Positions 8,420 to 17,617 of a DNA stretch of 64,000 nt are shown here, piece by piece. The position numbers and the translations under genes were made by a program. Position 1 is the stretch's first letter; every line of letters begins with the position of its first letter. The notes beneath the pieces were generated by a model. It ran no database searches and had not been told where the DNA came from. It worked only from the letters and a program-made list of their open reading frames with translations. The DNA comes from JAZRWQ01 sp045541395 (lineage in GTDB: Bacteria > Bacillota > Clostridia > Oscillospirales > UMGS1783). The stretch spans positions 1 through 64,000 of the forward strand of contig JAZQIZ010000001.1 in assembly GCA_045541395.1 (NCBI GenBank), read 5' to 3'.

Positions 8420-8434
8420 TTCGCGGAGTTTTTG
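8405..8434. terminator. Bidirectional intrinsic terminator
   Basis: AACTCCGCGAA and TTCGCGGAGTT form an 11-bp stem around TTAG, which contains the MATE stop codon. It has T-runs on both strands, so it serves both the MATE gene and the convergent lipoprotein gene. Confidence 0.88.
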
Positions 8435-9574
8435 TTAGTTCTGTGTCAGGGTTTTGTCGATGCAGTTGTAGGTAAACTCTGTAACAATGTCCGGCAGTCC
8501 TTCAGAAGAGGTTTGTGTTACCGTAATGGTAATATTATCGTTTTCAGTGGATGTCAGAGTAGTTTTTTTGCTGTCATAGCCTTCAATTAGCTTTCTGAAG
8601 AAGTTGTTGTTGATGGTTGCTGCTTTTGCATCGTCCTTAATGCTGAGAGAAAGCTCTTCGTTAACGGTATTATCGTCAAGCCGTATAGCGAGTATCATAT
8701 CGTCAGTTACCATCCAGCCGTAACCCATAATAGCGGTAGAAGGGGCATCAAAAAGGGCAATATTACTGTTTCTCTTAGCCGCAAGGCTGTAACACTTTCC
8801 GGTTTCAAGGTTTATAAAGTAAACCTTATTTGATCCCTTGTCATTAGTTACGTTAAAGTAAATATTTTTACCTGTGCTTTGTTCGTAACTGCCCATAACG
8901 TAGGATATGGTCTGGGCGCTTTCACCTTTATAGAATATGGTGGTGCTCCCTTCAGCGTTTTCTCCTGCAAGAATATTGCAGTTTTCATCAAGTACGTCGG
9001 CATTAGCAGTAAAGTAACGAACACCGTTAACGGTAGCAATATCAGTGCTTTCGTTTATTGTGATTATCTCTTCGGAAAATTCAAAAGGTTCAATTTCCTT
9101 AACTGTAACCGTTGCAACTTCCGGTGATTCTTCTTCAGGCGCTTGAATGACCTCTTCCACTGTAGTATTGGCTTGATTTATCATTCTTTCAAAAATACTC
9201 AGATTTAATACGTTCTGAGAAGAAAAATCCACAGAATAGTAGGTTGAATCAACACAAGCGGAGCCATCAGCATTAATAAAGAGCTCGGTGGTTTTTTTGT
9301 CTGTTTCCAATGTAATAGAATATACGTGCTCGGAAATATGCTTTGAGCAATTGCCGCTTTTAATAAACAATACCTGCTTAAGCTCGTTTATAACCTTAAT
9401 AATATTATTATTTCCGCTTTCATAGGAAGCAAACAAACCGTCTGAAATTCTTTCGATTTTAAGGCTTTTAATATCCTCAACCTTATCTTTTACAATATAG
9501 TTTGGGAATATTGCACAGGCTGTGCATGATAATACCGTTATAATAACCAGCACAACCGTAATAAGCTTTTTCAT
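8435..9574 (-). CDS. Putative lipoprotein, unknown function
   Basis: Protein of 379 residues with a type-II-like signal peptide (KK, hydrophobic core, then 'VLSCTAC' with candidate lipid-modified Cys at 17 or 20). The mature part has two domains: one at about 30-150, then an acidic linker ('APEEESPEVATVTVKEIEP'), and a beta-rich C-terminal domain at about 180-379. I do not recognise a family. It is followed on the same strand by no gene; upstream are the DUF4870 and DUF554 membrane proteins, 21 bases separating it from the first, so the two may be co-transcribed. Confidence 0.65.
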   Translation of the reverse strand: MKKLITVVLVIITVLSCTACAIFPNYIVKDKVEDIKSLKIERISDGLFASYESGNNNIIKVINELKQVLFIKSGNCSKHISEHVYSITLETDKKTTELFINADGSACVDSTYYSVDFSSQNVLNLSIFERMINQANTTVEEVIQAPEEESPEVATVTVKEIEPFEFSEEIITINESTDIATVNGVRYFTANADVLDENCNILAGENAEGSTTIFYKGESAQTISYVMGSYEQSTGKNIYFNVTNDKGSNKVYFINLETGKCYSLAAKRNSNIALFDAPSTAIMGYGWMVTDDMILAIRLDDNTVNEELSLSIKDDAKAATINNNFFRKLIEGYDSKKTTLTSTENDNITITVTQTSSEGLPDIVTEFTYNCIDKTLTQN

Positions 9575-9595
9575 TAAGCATCCTCCAAAGGGAAA

Positions 9596-9994
9596 TTATT
9601 TCTTAATTATCTTTATGTTTTTAATAACAGGGAATTCTACAGCTTGACCTTTTGCAGTATGTACAATGCCTAAAACTGTGAGGATAAGGGTGCCAACGGA
9701 AATTGCGAAACCTACAAGGCCAAAAAGAATGGTAAATACAATGCCTACGTAGGGGATAAGACCGAATATAAATGTTAAAATTGAAATTGCAACAGCTGCT
9801 GCGGCACTTACTATATAAAGATTAAGCGCCTGAATAACGTGAAATCTAACCCAGTTGTTTTTCTTTTCAACAAAATAAGGAATAAGTATAAGCAGATTAA
9901 TAAGATAAGATAAAATACCTAATGCCTTGCCGTCCTGAGCCTCCTGCGGATTAAACTGAGCGGTAATATCGTTCATAGAGAATAAATCGTTCAT
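9596..9994 (-). CDS. DUF4870 / Tic20-like small membrane protein
   Basis: Protein of 132 residues with the family pattern 'LGILSYLINLLILIPYFVEKKNNWVRFHVIQALNLYI' (helix 1, then a loop with the conserved 'RFH..QAL') and two further helices. Function of the family is unknown. AAAAGGAG precedes the ATG. It lies 21 bases upstream of the lipoprotein gene in the same direction. Confidence 0.8.
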   Translation of the reverse strand: MNDLFSMNDITAQFNPQEAQDGKALGILSYLINLLILIPYFVEKKNNWVRFHVIQALNLYIVSAAAAVAISILTFIFGLIPYVGIVFTILFGLVGFAISVGTLILTVLGIVHTAKGQAVEFPVIKNIKIIKK

Positions 9995-10063
9995 AAAAAA
10001 ACTCCTTTTAAAATGGTATGGTTTTAGTATGCCATAAATTTTTGTTTTTGTAAAGTAAAACTG

Positions 10064-10765
10064 TTAAAATAAAGACTGAATAAGATCTGCCAAAGGGTTG
10101 ATCGCTATGGGAAGAATAATTGCCGGAACGTAATTCATTACCTTTAGTTTGGTAAGGCCCAACATATTAAGTGAAAGGGCAATTATAAGGATCGAGCCAA
10201 TGTTTGTCATCTGAGCAATAATAACGTCTGTAAGCAATGGCGCTATCCATTGAGCCATAAGAGTAATACCGCCCTGAATAATAAATACTGTGGCTGCGGA
10301 TAGAAGTACCCCTGCTCCTAATGATGAAGCAAATATAATAGCGCCTATTCCGTCAAGTATTGCCTTGGTGAACTGGGTAGAATGATTGCCGTCTATACCG
10401 CTTTGCAGTGCACCTACTATTGTCATTGCCCCAACACAAAAAACCAGACTTGCCGTAACAAAGCCTTTGGAAAGAGAAGTGCCGTTATCCTTTTTTTGAA
10501 ATTTAGCCTGAAGCTTATCACCTAATGCAGTTACCCTGTCCTCAAGCCTTAAGGCTTCACCGATAATGGCTCCTAACACAACGCAAATAATGCTTATTAT
10601 TACGTTGCTTCCTGTAAGACTGCCGCTTATGCCTATGTACATAACGCAAAGAGCTATGCCCTTCATAATAATGTTACTGAATCTTTCCGAAATGCCTTTT
10701 TTTAATAATAGCCCCAAAAGTCCGCCAATGAGTACTGTGGCAGTATTAACGATTGCACCTAACAT
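10064..10765 (-). CDS. DUF554 family membrane protein
   Basis: Protein of 233 residues with about seven membrane helices and the DUF554 (YdfK/YqgA-like) hallmarks: an N-terminal 'GAIVNTATVLIGGLLGLLLKKGI', a central 'FVGAMTIVGALQSGIDGNHS'-like segment (here 'CVGAMTIVGALQSGIDGNHS') and 'ASSLGAGVLLSA'. Function is uncertain; a transport role has been proposed for the family. No strong ribosome binding site is visible, only a purine-rich stretch. Confidence 0.85.
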   Translation of the reverse strand: MLGAIVNTATVLIGGLLGLLLKKGISERFSNIIMKGIALCVMYIGISGSLTGSNVIISIICVVLGAIIGEALRLEDRVTALGDKLQAKFQKKDNGTSLSKGFVTASLVFCVGAMTIVGALQSGIDGNHSTQFTKAILDGIGAIIFASSLGAGVLLSAATVFIIQGGITLMAQWIAPLLTDVIIAQMTNIGSILIIALSLNMLGLTKLKVMNYVPAIILPIAINPLADLIQSLF

Positions 10766-10865
10766 AATAAACTTCGCTTTCTTTTTTCTTATTATTTTAT
10801 TCCTTTTTTACTTATTTTTCAATATTTTTTTCGTGAAGTTTTTACTTTAAATTAATATTAATATG

Positions 10866-10874
10866 TGTTATAAT
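10866..10874 (+). promoter_or_regulatory. Extended -10 promoter of the yigZ-like gene
   Basis: TGT-TATAAT with a poor -35 region, about 30 nt before the start codon. Confidence 0.5.
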
Positions 10875-10902
10875 AATATAATATGCATAAAGGAGGGTTT
10901 TT

Positions 10903-11529
10903 ATGGATTATATAACTGTTTCAAAAGAGGCAGAAGAAATGTTCGAAGAGAAGCGTTCAAAATTCATAGGCAGTATTTGCCCTGTTGAAAATGAGCGGCA
11001 GGCTTTGGAATTTATAAGCAGCATAAAAGCAAAAAACCCTCAGGCTCGTCACGTTGTTTATGCTTATATTCTTAGGGCAAATAACACCGTGCGGTACTCC
11101 GATGCCGGAGAACCTTCCGGTACGGGCGGCCAGCCGGTTCTCAACGTTTTGCAAAAAGAGGGAATAACCGATGTGTGCGTTACTGTAACAAGATACTTCG
11201 GCGGGATCCTTCTCGGAGCAGGAGGCCTCACAAGGGCTTATGCTAAAGGTGCTAAAATTGCTGTTGACGCCGCAGGCAAGGCTCAAATGCGTTTTTGTAA
11301 GGTTTTCAGTGTTACCTGCTCTTATCAGCTTCATCCTAAGCTTGTTTCCTCCCTTGAACGAGAGGATTGCTTTTTAGGTGAAACCGAATACGGCGAATTT
11401 GTAACATTAACTTTCGCGGCTATAGAAGAGAATTGCCCTCATTTACTTGATATTATCAGAGAAGTAAGTGCAGATAAGGCCAAATGTACGCAAATTGATG
11501 AAAAGTATATTAAATTTGAAATAAAATAA
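10903..11529 (+). CDS. YigZ / IMPACT family protein
   Basis: Protein of 208 residues. The N-terminal IMPACT domain carries the characteristic 'RSKFIGSICPV', 'ARHVVYAYIL', 'SDAGEPSGTGGQPVL' and 'VTRYFGGILLGAGGLTRAYAKGAK'. The C-terminal domain resembles the EF-G domain V-like DUF1949. Eukaryotic IMPACT restrains the kinase GCN2; the bacterial role is uncertain, perhaps ribosome-linked. AAGGAGG lies 8 nt before the ATG. It precedes the dgt-dnaG-rpoD operon by about 60 bases without a clear terminator. Confidence 0.92.
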   Translation: MDYITVSKEAEEMFEEKRSKFIGSICPVENERQALEFISSIKAKNPQARHVVYAYILRANNTVRYSDAGEPSGTGGQPVLNVLQKEGITDVCVTVTRYFGGILLGAGGLTRAYAKGAKIAVDAAGKAQMRFCKVFSVTCSYQLHPKLVSSLEREDCFLGETEYGEFVTLTFAAIEENCPHLLDIIREVSADKAKCTQIDEKYIKFEIK

Positions 11530-11586
11530 AGGTTTTTTAGTTTTTTTTTCGTATTATATATTTAGAAAGATATCTGGAGGCTTTTT

Positions 11587-12585
11587 ATGACCGTCCGAGA
11601 AACATTAGAACAAAGAGAAAGAAGCTACCTTTCTCCTTATGCGGCTTTTTCTGAAAATGCCGTCCGTAACAGAGAGGATGAAAAATGCCCGTTAAGAACT
11701 GAGTTTCAGCGGGACAGGGACAGAATAACTCACTGCAAATCCTTCCGCAGGTTGAAAAGGAAAACACAGGTGTTCCTTTCTCCCGAGGGGGATCATTACC
11801 GTACAAGGCTTACTCATACTCTTGAGGTGGCGCAGATCGGTCGTACTATAGCAAGAGCACTGGGGCTCAATGAGGATCTGGTTGAAGCCGCCGCTTTAGG
11901 GCATGATCTTGGCCATACTCCCTTTGGTCATGCAGGTGAACGGGCGTTGGATGCCGTAAGCTCTTTTGGTTTTGTTCATTCTCAGCAAAGCCTTAGAGTT
12001 GCAGAAATAATAGAAAAGTCGGGTAGCGGTCTGAATCTGACCAAACAAACGCTGGATGCTATAGCCTGCCATTCCGGTGGGACGGAAGCAAAAACTTTGG
12101 AGGGAAGAATACTTCGCTTTGCAGATAAGCTTGCTTATATTAATCATGATGTGGATGATGCTATCCGCGGCGGAATAATCTGTAATGAGGATATCCCCTT
12201 TGAAATAAGGGCAACTTTAGGACCCAACAGTTCCATTCGTATCAATACGATGGTCAATGCAGTTGTAAGCGCCAGTGTCGGGAAAAATGATATTATTATG
12301 CAAGAGGAAATAAAACAAGCCTGCGAAGAACTGAAAAGGTTTATGTTCTCAAACGTTTACATAGAATCAGCGGCTAAAACCCAGGAAGGTAAAGCCGAAA
12401 ACCTTGTGAAAGAGCTTTATAATTACTATATGGAAAATCCCGAGCTTATGCCGGATGAATATAAGCTGATCTCCCAAAGAGAGTCAGTAGAACGGGCTGT
12501 GGTGGATTTTGTTGCAGGAATGACCGACAATTACGCAATGCATATATACACTCAGCTCAAACTCCCCTCTAACTGGGAGTACTGA
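11587..12585 (+). CDS. dgt: Deoxyguanosinetriphosphate triphosphohydrolase-like HD protein
   Basis: HD-domain hydrolase of 332 residues. It has the dGTPase N-terminus 'RTEFQRDRDRITHCKSFRRLKRKTQVF', then 'RTRLTHTLEVAQIGRTIARALGLNEDLVEAAALGHDLGHTPFGHAGE', which supplies the metal-binding His and His-Asp residues. The family removes triphosphate from dNTPs. It sits just before dnaG, as in many Clostridia, so it probably belongs to the macromolecular-synthesis operon with primase and sigma-A. TCTGGAGG precedes the ATG. Confidence 0.9.
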   Translation: MTVRETLEQRERSYLSPYAAFSENAVRNREDEKCPLRTEFQRDRDRITHCKSFRRLKRKTQVFLSPEGDHYRTRLTHTLEVAQIGRTIARALGLNEDLVEAAALGHDLGHTPFGHAGERALDAVSSFGFVHSQQSLRVAEIIEKSGSGLNLTKQTLDAIACHSGGTEAKTLEGRILRFADKLAYINHDVDDAIRGGIICNEDIPFEIRATLGPNSSIRINTMVNAVVSASVGKNDIIMQEEIKQACEELKRFMFSNVYIESAAKTQEGKAENLVKELYNYYMENPELMPDEYKLISQRESVERAVVDFVAGMTDNYAMHIYTQLKLPSNWEY

Positions 12586-12613
12586 TAAAACATTAAAGAA
12601 AGGGGAATAATCA

Positions 12614-14338
12614 ATGGATGATTCTTTTATAGAGCGCCTGCTTAGTAAAACCTATATAGAAGATATTATCGGCGAATACGTTGCATTAAGGCCAAACAGC
12701 GGAAGATTCGTAGGACTGTGCCCCTTTCATTCCGAAAAAACCGCTTCCTTTACCGTTTATCCCGATACCCAGTCCTTTTTCTGCTTCGGTTGCAGTAAAG
12801 GCGGCAGCGCCATAACCTTTCTTCAGTTGAAAGAGAATGTAGACAGGTTTGACGCCATAAGAATTCTTGCCGATAAAGCGGGAATGGAGATACCTCAGGA
12901 TAATAACGGCGAAAAGTATAGAAAAACAAGAGAACTTACAATTAAAATGAACACAGACCTTGCTAGGCATTTTTACGATAACCTTATGGGGGAGCACGGC
13001 TCAAAGGCAAGAGAATACTTTCGTAACCGCGGTCTTAAGGCTTCAACAGTTAAAAGGTTCGGCCTGGGCTTTGCGCTGGATGCATGGGATGATGGGATAC
13101 AATTCCTTTTATCCAAAGGTTATTCCAAAACCGATATTTTGGATGCGGGGCTTGCAAGCACAGGTAAAACAGGCGGTCTTTATGATAAATTCAGAAACCG
13201 CGTTATGTTTCCGATTATTGATACAAGAGGGAACATTATTGCCTTTGGCGGCAGGGTACTTGATGACAGCAAGCCTAAATATTTAAACTCGCCGGATACC
13301 CCCGCTTTTAAGAAAAGCTCGGTGCTTTTTGCCCTTAACTTTGCAAAAAACAAAAATGACGGCAGACTTATTCTCTGTGAAGGGTATATGGACGTAATAA
13401 GTCTTCATCAGGCAGGGTTCACTCAGGCTGTCGCAACAAACGGAACTGCCATTACCCCCGAACACGCCAGGCTGATCTCCCGTTATGCAAAGGAGGTCGT
13501 TATTGCCTACGATTCTGATGACGCAGGGCAGACGGCCACGGAAAAGGCCGTAAAACTCCTTAATGAGACCGGCATATCCGTAAGGGTACTTTCACTTGAT
13601 TCAGGCAAGGACCCTGACGAATACATCAAAACTTTCGGCCCTGAGAAATTTGCAAGTCTTCTTGACGGAAGCGGAAGTCATATTACATTTGAACTGAATA
13701 AAGCAAGATCCAAATATGATATAAATCTCCCGGAAGACAAAGCTGAATACTTAAAAGAGGCTGTAAGAATACTTTCCAAAATAACAAATTCAGTTGAGCA
13801 GGAAGTATATATCGGCAGGGTTGTCAGAGAAACGGAAATTCCCGATACGTCGCTTAGAGCGGCAATAGAGCAGGTTATTAAGCAACGAAGAACCTACAGG
13901 CAAAAAAACGAGCTGAAAAATGCCCATACGAAGGTAATAAGAGATAAGCTCAATCCCGATAAAGAGGCTAATTTAAAGGCAGCAATGGCAGAAGAAGGGC
14001 TACTTGCAGTTTTGCTTAAGCATCCCGATTATTACTATAAGCTTGCCCCCCAAATAACTTCGGGTGATTTTATTACCGATTTTAACAAAGATATTTTCTC
14101 CGTAATGGAGGAGTATATAAAAGAACAAAAAAACATAAATCTCGGCATTCTATCCGAGCGTCTTTCGCCGGATAAAATATCAAAGCTTATGCAGTACAGT
14201 GTAAATACTGTACCCGGTGCCAACGAGTTAAAACAGGCCTCTGATTATGCTAAGGTCATTTTAAACTCCTCAAAGCCGGATATGCAAAGCCTGTCTCCTG
14301 AGGAGATACAAAAGTACATAAAAGAAAAAAGGAAGTAA
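12614..14338 (+). CDS. dnaG: DNA primase
   Basis: Protein of 574 residues, slightly shorter than the 603 of B. subtilis DnaG. It has an N-terminal CHC2 zinc finger (Cys36, His39, Cys57, Cys60), a central catalytic core with the TOPRIM motif 'LILCEGYMDVISLHQAG' and 'VVIAYDSDDAGQTA', and a C-terminal helicase-interaction domain. It makes RNA primers for lagging-strand synthesis at the replication fork. AAAGGGG precedes the ATG. It lies between dgt and rpoD with gaps of 28 and 23 bases, so a single operon is likely. Confidence 0.97.
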   Translation: MDDSFIERLLSKTYIEDIIGEYVALRPNSGRFVGLCPFHSEKTASFTVYPDTQSFFCFGCSKGGSAITFLQLKENVDRFDAIRILADKAGMEIPQDNNGEKYRKTRELTIKMNTDLARHFYDNLMGEHGSKAREYFRNRGLKASTVKRFGLGFALDAWDDGIQFLLSKGYSKTDILDAGLASTGKTGGLYDKFRNRVMFPIIDTRGNIIAFGGRVLDDSKPKYLNSPDTPAFKKSSVLFALNFAKNKNDGRLILCEGYMDVISLHQAGFTQAVATNGTAITPEHARLISRYAKEVVIAYDSDDAGQTATEKAVKLLNETGISVRVLSLDSGKDPDEYIKTFGPEKFASLLDGSGSHITFELNKARSKYDINLPEDKAEYLKEAVRILSKITNSVEQEVYIGRVVRETEIPDTSLRAAIEQVIKQRRTYRQKNELKNAHTKVIRDKLNPDKEANLKAAMAEEGLLAVLLKHPDYYYKLAPQITSGDFITDFNKDIFSVMEEYIKEQKNINLGILSERLSPDKISKLMQYSVNTVPGANELKQASDYAKVILNSSKPDMQSLSPEEIQKYIKEKRK

Positions 14339-14361
14339 AATAAGAGAAAGGAATAGGTAAA

Positions 14362-15501
14362 ATGTCATTACAGGACAAAAAAGCTATCATTAAAGGATTG
14401 ATAGAAAAGGGCCAAAGAAACGGTATGGTTTCCAGAAAGGAAATTGCCGATGCTTTTGAGGACATGGAACTGACCCCCGATCAGCTTGAAAAGGTGGTTG
14501 AGAATCTGGAGGCTATGAGCATCGAAGTTGTTGACAAGCTTATTGACGAGCTTGCTGATGATGAACTTGCCGGTCAGCTTGAAAATATTAATAATGAGCT
14601 TATGGAGGAAGAGACCATTACCATCCTTAAGTCTGAAAACCTTGAACAGGTTCTCACTCAGGACGGTATCACAATGGATGACCCTGTTAAGCTGTATCTT
14701 AAGGAGATCGGCCGCGTGCCTCTGCTTTCCAACGAAGAGGAACAGGAACTTGCAAGAAAGATGGCCGACGGTGACGAGGATGCTAAAATGAAGCTTTCCG
14801 AAGCAAACCTGCGTCTCGTTGTAAGTATTGCTAAAAGGTACGTTGGTAGGGGAATGCAGTTTTTGGATCTTATCCAGGAAGGTAATATGGGCCTTATTAA
14901 GGCGGTTGATAAGTTCGACTTTTCAAAGGGCTACAAATTCTCTACCTATGCAACCTGGTGGATCCGTCAGGCTATTACCAGAGCAATTGCCGATCAGGCA
15001 AGAACTATTCGAATCCCCGTTCATATGGTTGAGACCATCAATAAGGTAATGCGCGTTGAGCGTCAGCTTTTGCAGGAACTCGGTAGGCAGCCCCTTCCGG
15101 AAGAAACAGCACGAGAAATGGGTATTTCCGTTGAAAAGGTAAAAGAAGTTCTCAAAATAGCGCAGGAGCCCATTCCTCTTGAAACTCCTATCGGCGAAGA
15201 GGATGATAGCCATTTGGGTGACTTTATTCCTGATGAAGAAATTACCGCCCCTGCAGATGCAGCATCTCAGGTTATGCTCAAAGAAGAGCTTGAAGAGGTT
15301 CTTAAAACCCTTACCGACAGGGAAGCCAGAGTATTAAAAATGCGTTTCGGTCTTGATGACGGCCGTATGAGGACCCTTGAAGAGGTTGGCAGGGATTTTA
15401 ACGTTACCAGAGAAAGAATACGTCAGATCGAAGCCAAGGCTTTAAGAAAGCTTCGTCACCCTTCTCGCAGTAAGCGCCTTAAGGACTTTCTTGAAGAGTA
15501 A
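14362..15501 (+). CDS. rpoD: Housekeeping RNA polymerase sigma factor (sigma-A)
   Basis: Protein of 379 residues with all sigma-70 regions: region 1.1 (about 1-75), region 1.2 ('DPVKLYLKEIGRVPLLSNEEEQELA'), region 2 ('NLRLVVSIAKRYVGRGMQFLDLIQEGNMGLIKAVDKFDFSKGYKFSTYATWWIRQAITRAIADQARTIRIPVHM'), region 3 and region 4 ('TLEEVGRDFNVTRERIRQIEAKALRKLRHPSRSKRLKDFL'). It directs RNA polymerase to TTGACA/TATAAT promoters such as those listed here. It closes the dgt-dnaG-rpoD operon. Confidence 0.98.
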   Translation: MSLQDKKAIIKGLIEKGQRNGMVSRKEIADAFEDMELTPDQLEKVVENLEAMSIEVVDKLIDELADDELAGQLENINNELMEEETITILKSENLEQVLTQDGITMDDPVKLYLKEIGRVPLLSNEEEQELARKMADGDEDAKMKLSEANLRLVVSIAKRYVGRGMQFLDLIQEGNMGLIKAVDKFDFSKGYKFSTYATWWIRQAITRAIADQARTIRIPVHMVETINKVMRVERQLLQELGRQPLPEETAREMGISVEKVKEVLKIAQEPIPLETPIGEEDDSHLGDFIPDEEITAPADAASQVMLKEELEEVLKTLTDREARVLKMRFGLDDGRMRTLEEVGRDFNVTRERIRQIEAKALRKLRHPSRSKRLKDFLEE

Positions 15502-15508
15502 AAAATGG

Positions 15509-15537
15509 TTGAAATACAGGAAAAATAATGTTATAAT
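15509..15537 (+). promoter_or_regulatory. Promoter of the trigger factor gene
   Basis: TTGAAA (15509-15514), 17 nt, TATAAT (15532-15537) with extended -10 TGT, about 50 nt before the start. Confidence 0.7.
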
Positions 15538-15584
15538 AAGTAGTTGTAAATAATAGATCATAATTATATCGGAGGAACATAAAA

Positions 15585-16919
15585 ATGAAACTCAACAGTG
15601 TAGAAAAAAAGGAACACAGCATCGTAGAGCTTGACATTACGGTAGAAAAGGAAGTGTTCACAAAAGCGGTAGATGAAGCTTTTGCAAAGAACGTTGCCGA
15701 TATTACCGTTCCCGGCTTCAGAAAGGGTAAAGCTCCCCGTAAAATAATTGAACAGAGATTCGGCAAGGGCGTATTCTATGAAGATGCTATCAATGCTACA
15801 TACCCCGAGGCTTATGATGCAGCAGTTAAGGAAGCTGGCATTGAAGCAGTTGCTCAGGGTGAAGTTGAACTTGTAGACGTTAATGATGACGGCTATACTT
15901 TCAAAGCAAAGGTTCCCGTTCGTCCCGAAGTTACTTTAGGTGAATACAAGGGTATTGAAGTAACCAAGAAGGCTGCTAAGGTTACTGCTGCTATGGTTAA
16001 TCAGGAACTTGAAAGAAAGAGACAGAATCAGTCCAGATTCGTAACCGTTGAAGACAGAGCTGCCAAGAAGGGCGATACTGCCGTTATAGACTTCGAAGGC
16101 TTTGCAGACGGCGTTGCATTCCCCGGCGGTAAGGGTGAAGGCTATGATTTAGAGCTTGGTTCCGGCTCCTTTATTCCCGGCTTTGAGGAACAGCTTATCG
16201 GCAAGAACGCAGGCGAAGAAGTTGAAGTAAACGTTACTTTCCCCGAAGAATACCATGAGGCTTCTTTAGCAGGCAAGCCCGCTATGTTTAAGGTTAAAAT
16301 CCATGAACTTAAGGTTAAGGAAGTTCCTGAGCTTAATGATGATTTTGCTAAGGACGTAAGTGAATTTGATACCCTTAAGGAATTAAAGGCAGATATTAAA
16401 AAGAGTCTTACCGAACAGGCTAAGGAACAGGTTCAGCATGCACTGGAAAACAGCGTTATTGATAAGCTTGTTGAAATGACTGAAGCGGATATTCCCGAAG
16501 CTATGATCAATCAGCAGATCGATAACCAGGTAAATGAAATGGAAGGTACTCTCAGACAGCAGGGTCTTGATTTCGATACCTATCTTAAGTACGTTGGTTC
16601 TACCAGAGAACAGTACCGCGAAACCTTAAAGGAAGGCGCAGAAAAGAGCGTTAAGGCGCGTCTTGCCCTTGAAGAAGTTGCAAAGCTTGAAAAGGTTGTT
16701 GTTTCTGAAGAAGAACTTGAAGATGAATACAAGAGATATGCTGATATGTATCAGATCGAGCTTGATCAGGTTAAGGCATTTATTCCTGCAGAATCCCTTT
16801 CTCAGGATCTTGCTATTTCCAAGGCAGTTCAGTTCGTAGTTTCCAAGGCTAACGTTAAGGAAGAAGAAAAGAAAACAACCAAGAAAACTGCTGAAAACGA
16901 AACTGAAGAAACTAAATAA
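15585..16919 (+). CDS. tig: Trigger factor, ribosome-bound chaperone
   Basis: Protein of 444 residues with three domains: the N-terminal ribosome-binding domain with the signature 'VPGFRKGKAPRKIIEQRFG' (45-63), an FKBP-type peptidyl-prolyl isomerase domain ('KKGDTAVIDFEGFADG...LELGSGSFIPGFEEQLIG', about 160-250) and a helical C-terminal domain. A lysine/glutamate-rich tail ends the protein. It folds nascent chains at the ribosome exit tunnel. It lies upstream of clpP and clpX, the conserved order tig-clpP-clpX. GGAGGA precedes the ATG. Confidence 0.97.
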   Translation: MKLNSVEKKEHSIVELDITVEKEVFTKAVDEAFAKNVADITVPGFRKGKAPRKIIEQRFGKGVFYEDAINATYPEAYDAAVKEAGIEAVAQGEVELVDVNDDGYTFKAKVPVRPEVTLGEYKGIEVTKKAAKVTAAMVNQELERKRQNQSRFVTVEDRAAKKGDTAVIDFEGFADGVAFPGGKGEGYDLELGSGSFIPGFEEQLIGKNAGEEVEVNVTFPEEYHEASLAGKPAMFKVKIHELKVKEVPELNDDFAKDVSEFDTLKELKADIKKSLTEQAKEQVQHALENSVIDKLVEMTEADIPEAMINQQIDNQVNEMEGTLRQQGLDFDTYLKYVGSTREQYRETLKEGAEKSVKARLALEEVAKLEKVVVSEEELEDEYKRYADMYQIELDQVKAFIPAESLSQDLAISKAVQFVVSKANVKEEEKKTTKKTAENETEETK

Positions 16920-16970
16920 GAATATTTAGTTTAAATAAAGGTTATAATTTAATTTGACTGTGATTTTTAG

Positions 16971-16997
16971 GAGAGAGTTGAGTATTTCAACTCTCTC
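16971..16997 (+). promoter_or_regulatory. Strong mRNA hairpin just before clpP
   Basis: GAGAGAGTTGA and TCAACTCTCTC form a perfect 11-bp stem around GTATT. There is no T-run, so it is not a terminator. It ends 8 nt before the clpP ribosome binding region and may mark an RNA processing or stability site between tig and clpP. Confidence 0.55.
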
Positions 16998-17021
16998 TAC
17001 CAAAAGAAAGAGGTGTATATT

Positions 17022-17603
17022 ATGAGTTTAGTACCAATGGTAGTAGAACAGACAAACAGAGGCGAGCGTTCTTACGATATTTATTCCCGCCTTCTTAATG
17101 ACAGGATCATCTTCCTTTCCGAAGAGGTCAACGATACGACCGCTTCCTTGGTAGTTGCGCAGATGCTCTATCTGGATGCACAGGATTCTGAAAAAGATAT
17201 ACATTTTTATATAAACAGTCCCGGTGGCTCTGTAACTGCAGGTATGGCTATTTTTGATACAATGCAGTATGTTAAATGTGACGTTTCTACTATTTGTATA
17301 GGTATGGCTGCAAGTATGGGCGCATTTTTACTTGCTGCAGGTGCTAAGGGTAAGCGTTATGCTCTGCCTAACAGCGAAATTATGATTCATCAGCCATTAG
17401 GCGGTACACAAGGGCAGGCAACCGATATTCTTATCCATGCCGAAAGAATCGGTAAAATGAAGGATAAGCTTAATGGTATTCTTGCAGAAAGAACCGGTCA
17501 GCCGCTTGAAAAGATTAAGCAGGATACCGAGAGAGATAACTTTATGTCTGCTCAGGAAGCCGCAGAATACGGCCTTGTAGATAAGGTTATGGAAAAAATG
17601 TAA
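17022..17603 (+). CDS. clpP: ATP-dependent Clp protease proteolytic subunit
   Basis: Serine protease of 193 residues that aligns without gaps with B. subtilis ClpP. The catalytic triad is Ser98 in 'GMAASMGAFLLAAG', His123 in 'MIHQPLGG' and Asp172 in 'TERDNF'. ClpP forms two stacked heptameric rings and works with ClpX. I chose the ATG at 17022 after AAAGAGGTG rather than the GTG at 17013, because the Bacillus protein begins at the same point (M-x-L-x-P). It is followed 14 bases later by clpX. Confidence 0.97.
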   Translation: MSLVPMVVEQTNRGERSYDIYSRLLNDRIIFLSEEVNDTTASLVVAQMLYLDAQDSEKDIHFYINSPGGSVTAGMAIFDTMQYVKCDVSTICIGMAASMGAFLLAAGAKGKRYALPNSEIMIHQPLGGTQGQATDILIHAERIGKMKDKLNGILAERTGQPLEKIKQDTERDNFMSAQEAAEYGLVDKVMEKM

Positions 17604-17617
17604 AAAGGAAAATTTTA

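Noticed and set aside
11585..12147. Minus-strand frames opposite dgt
   Set aside because: Short, no start signals, antisense to a strongly recognised gene.
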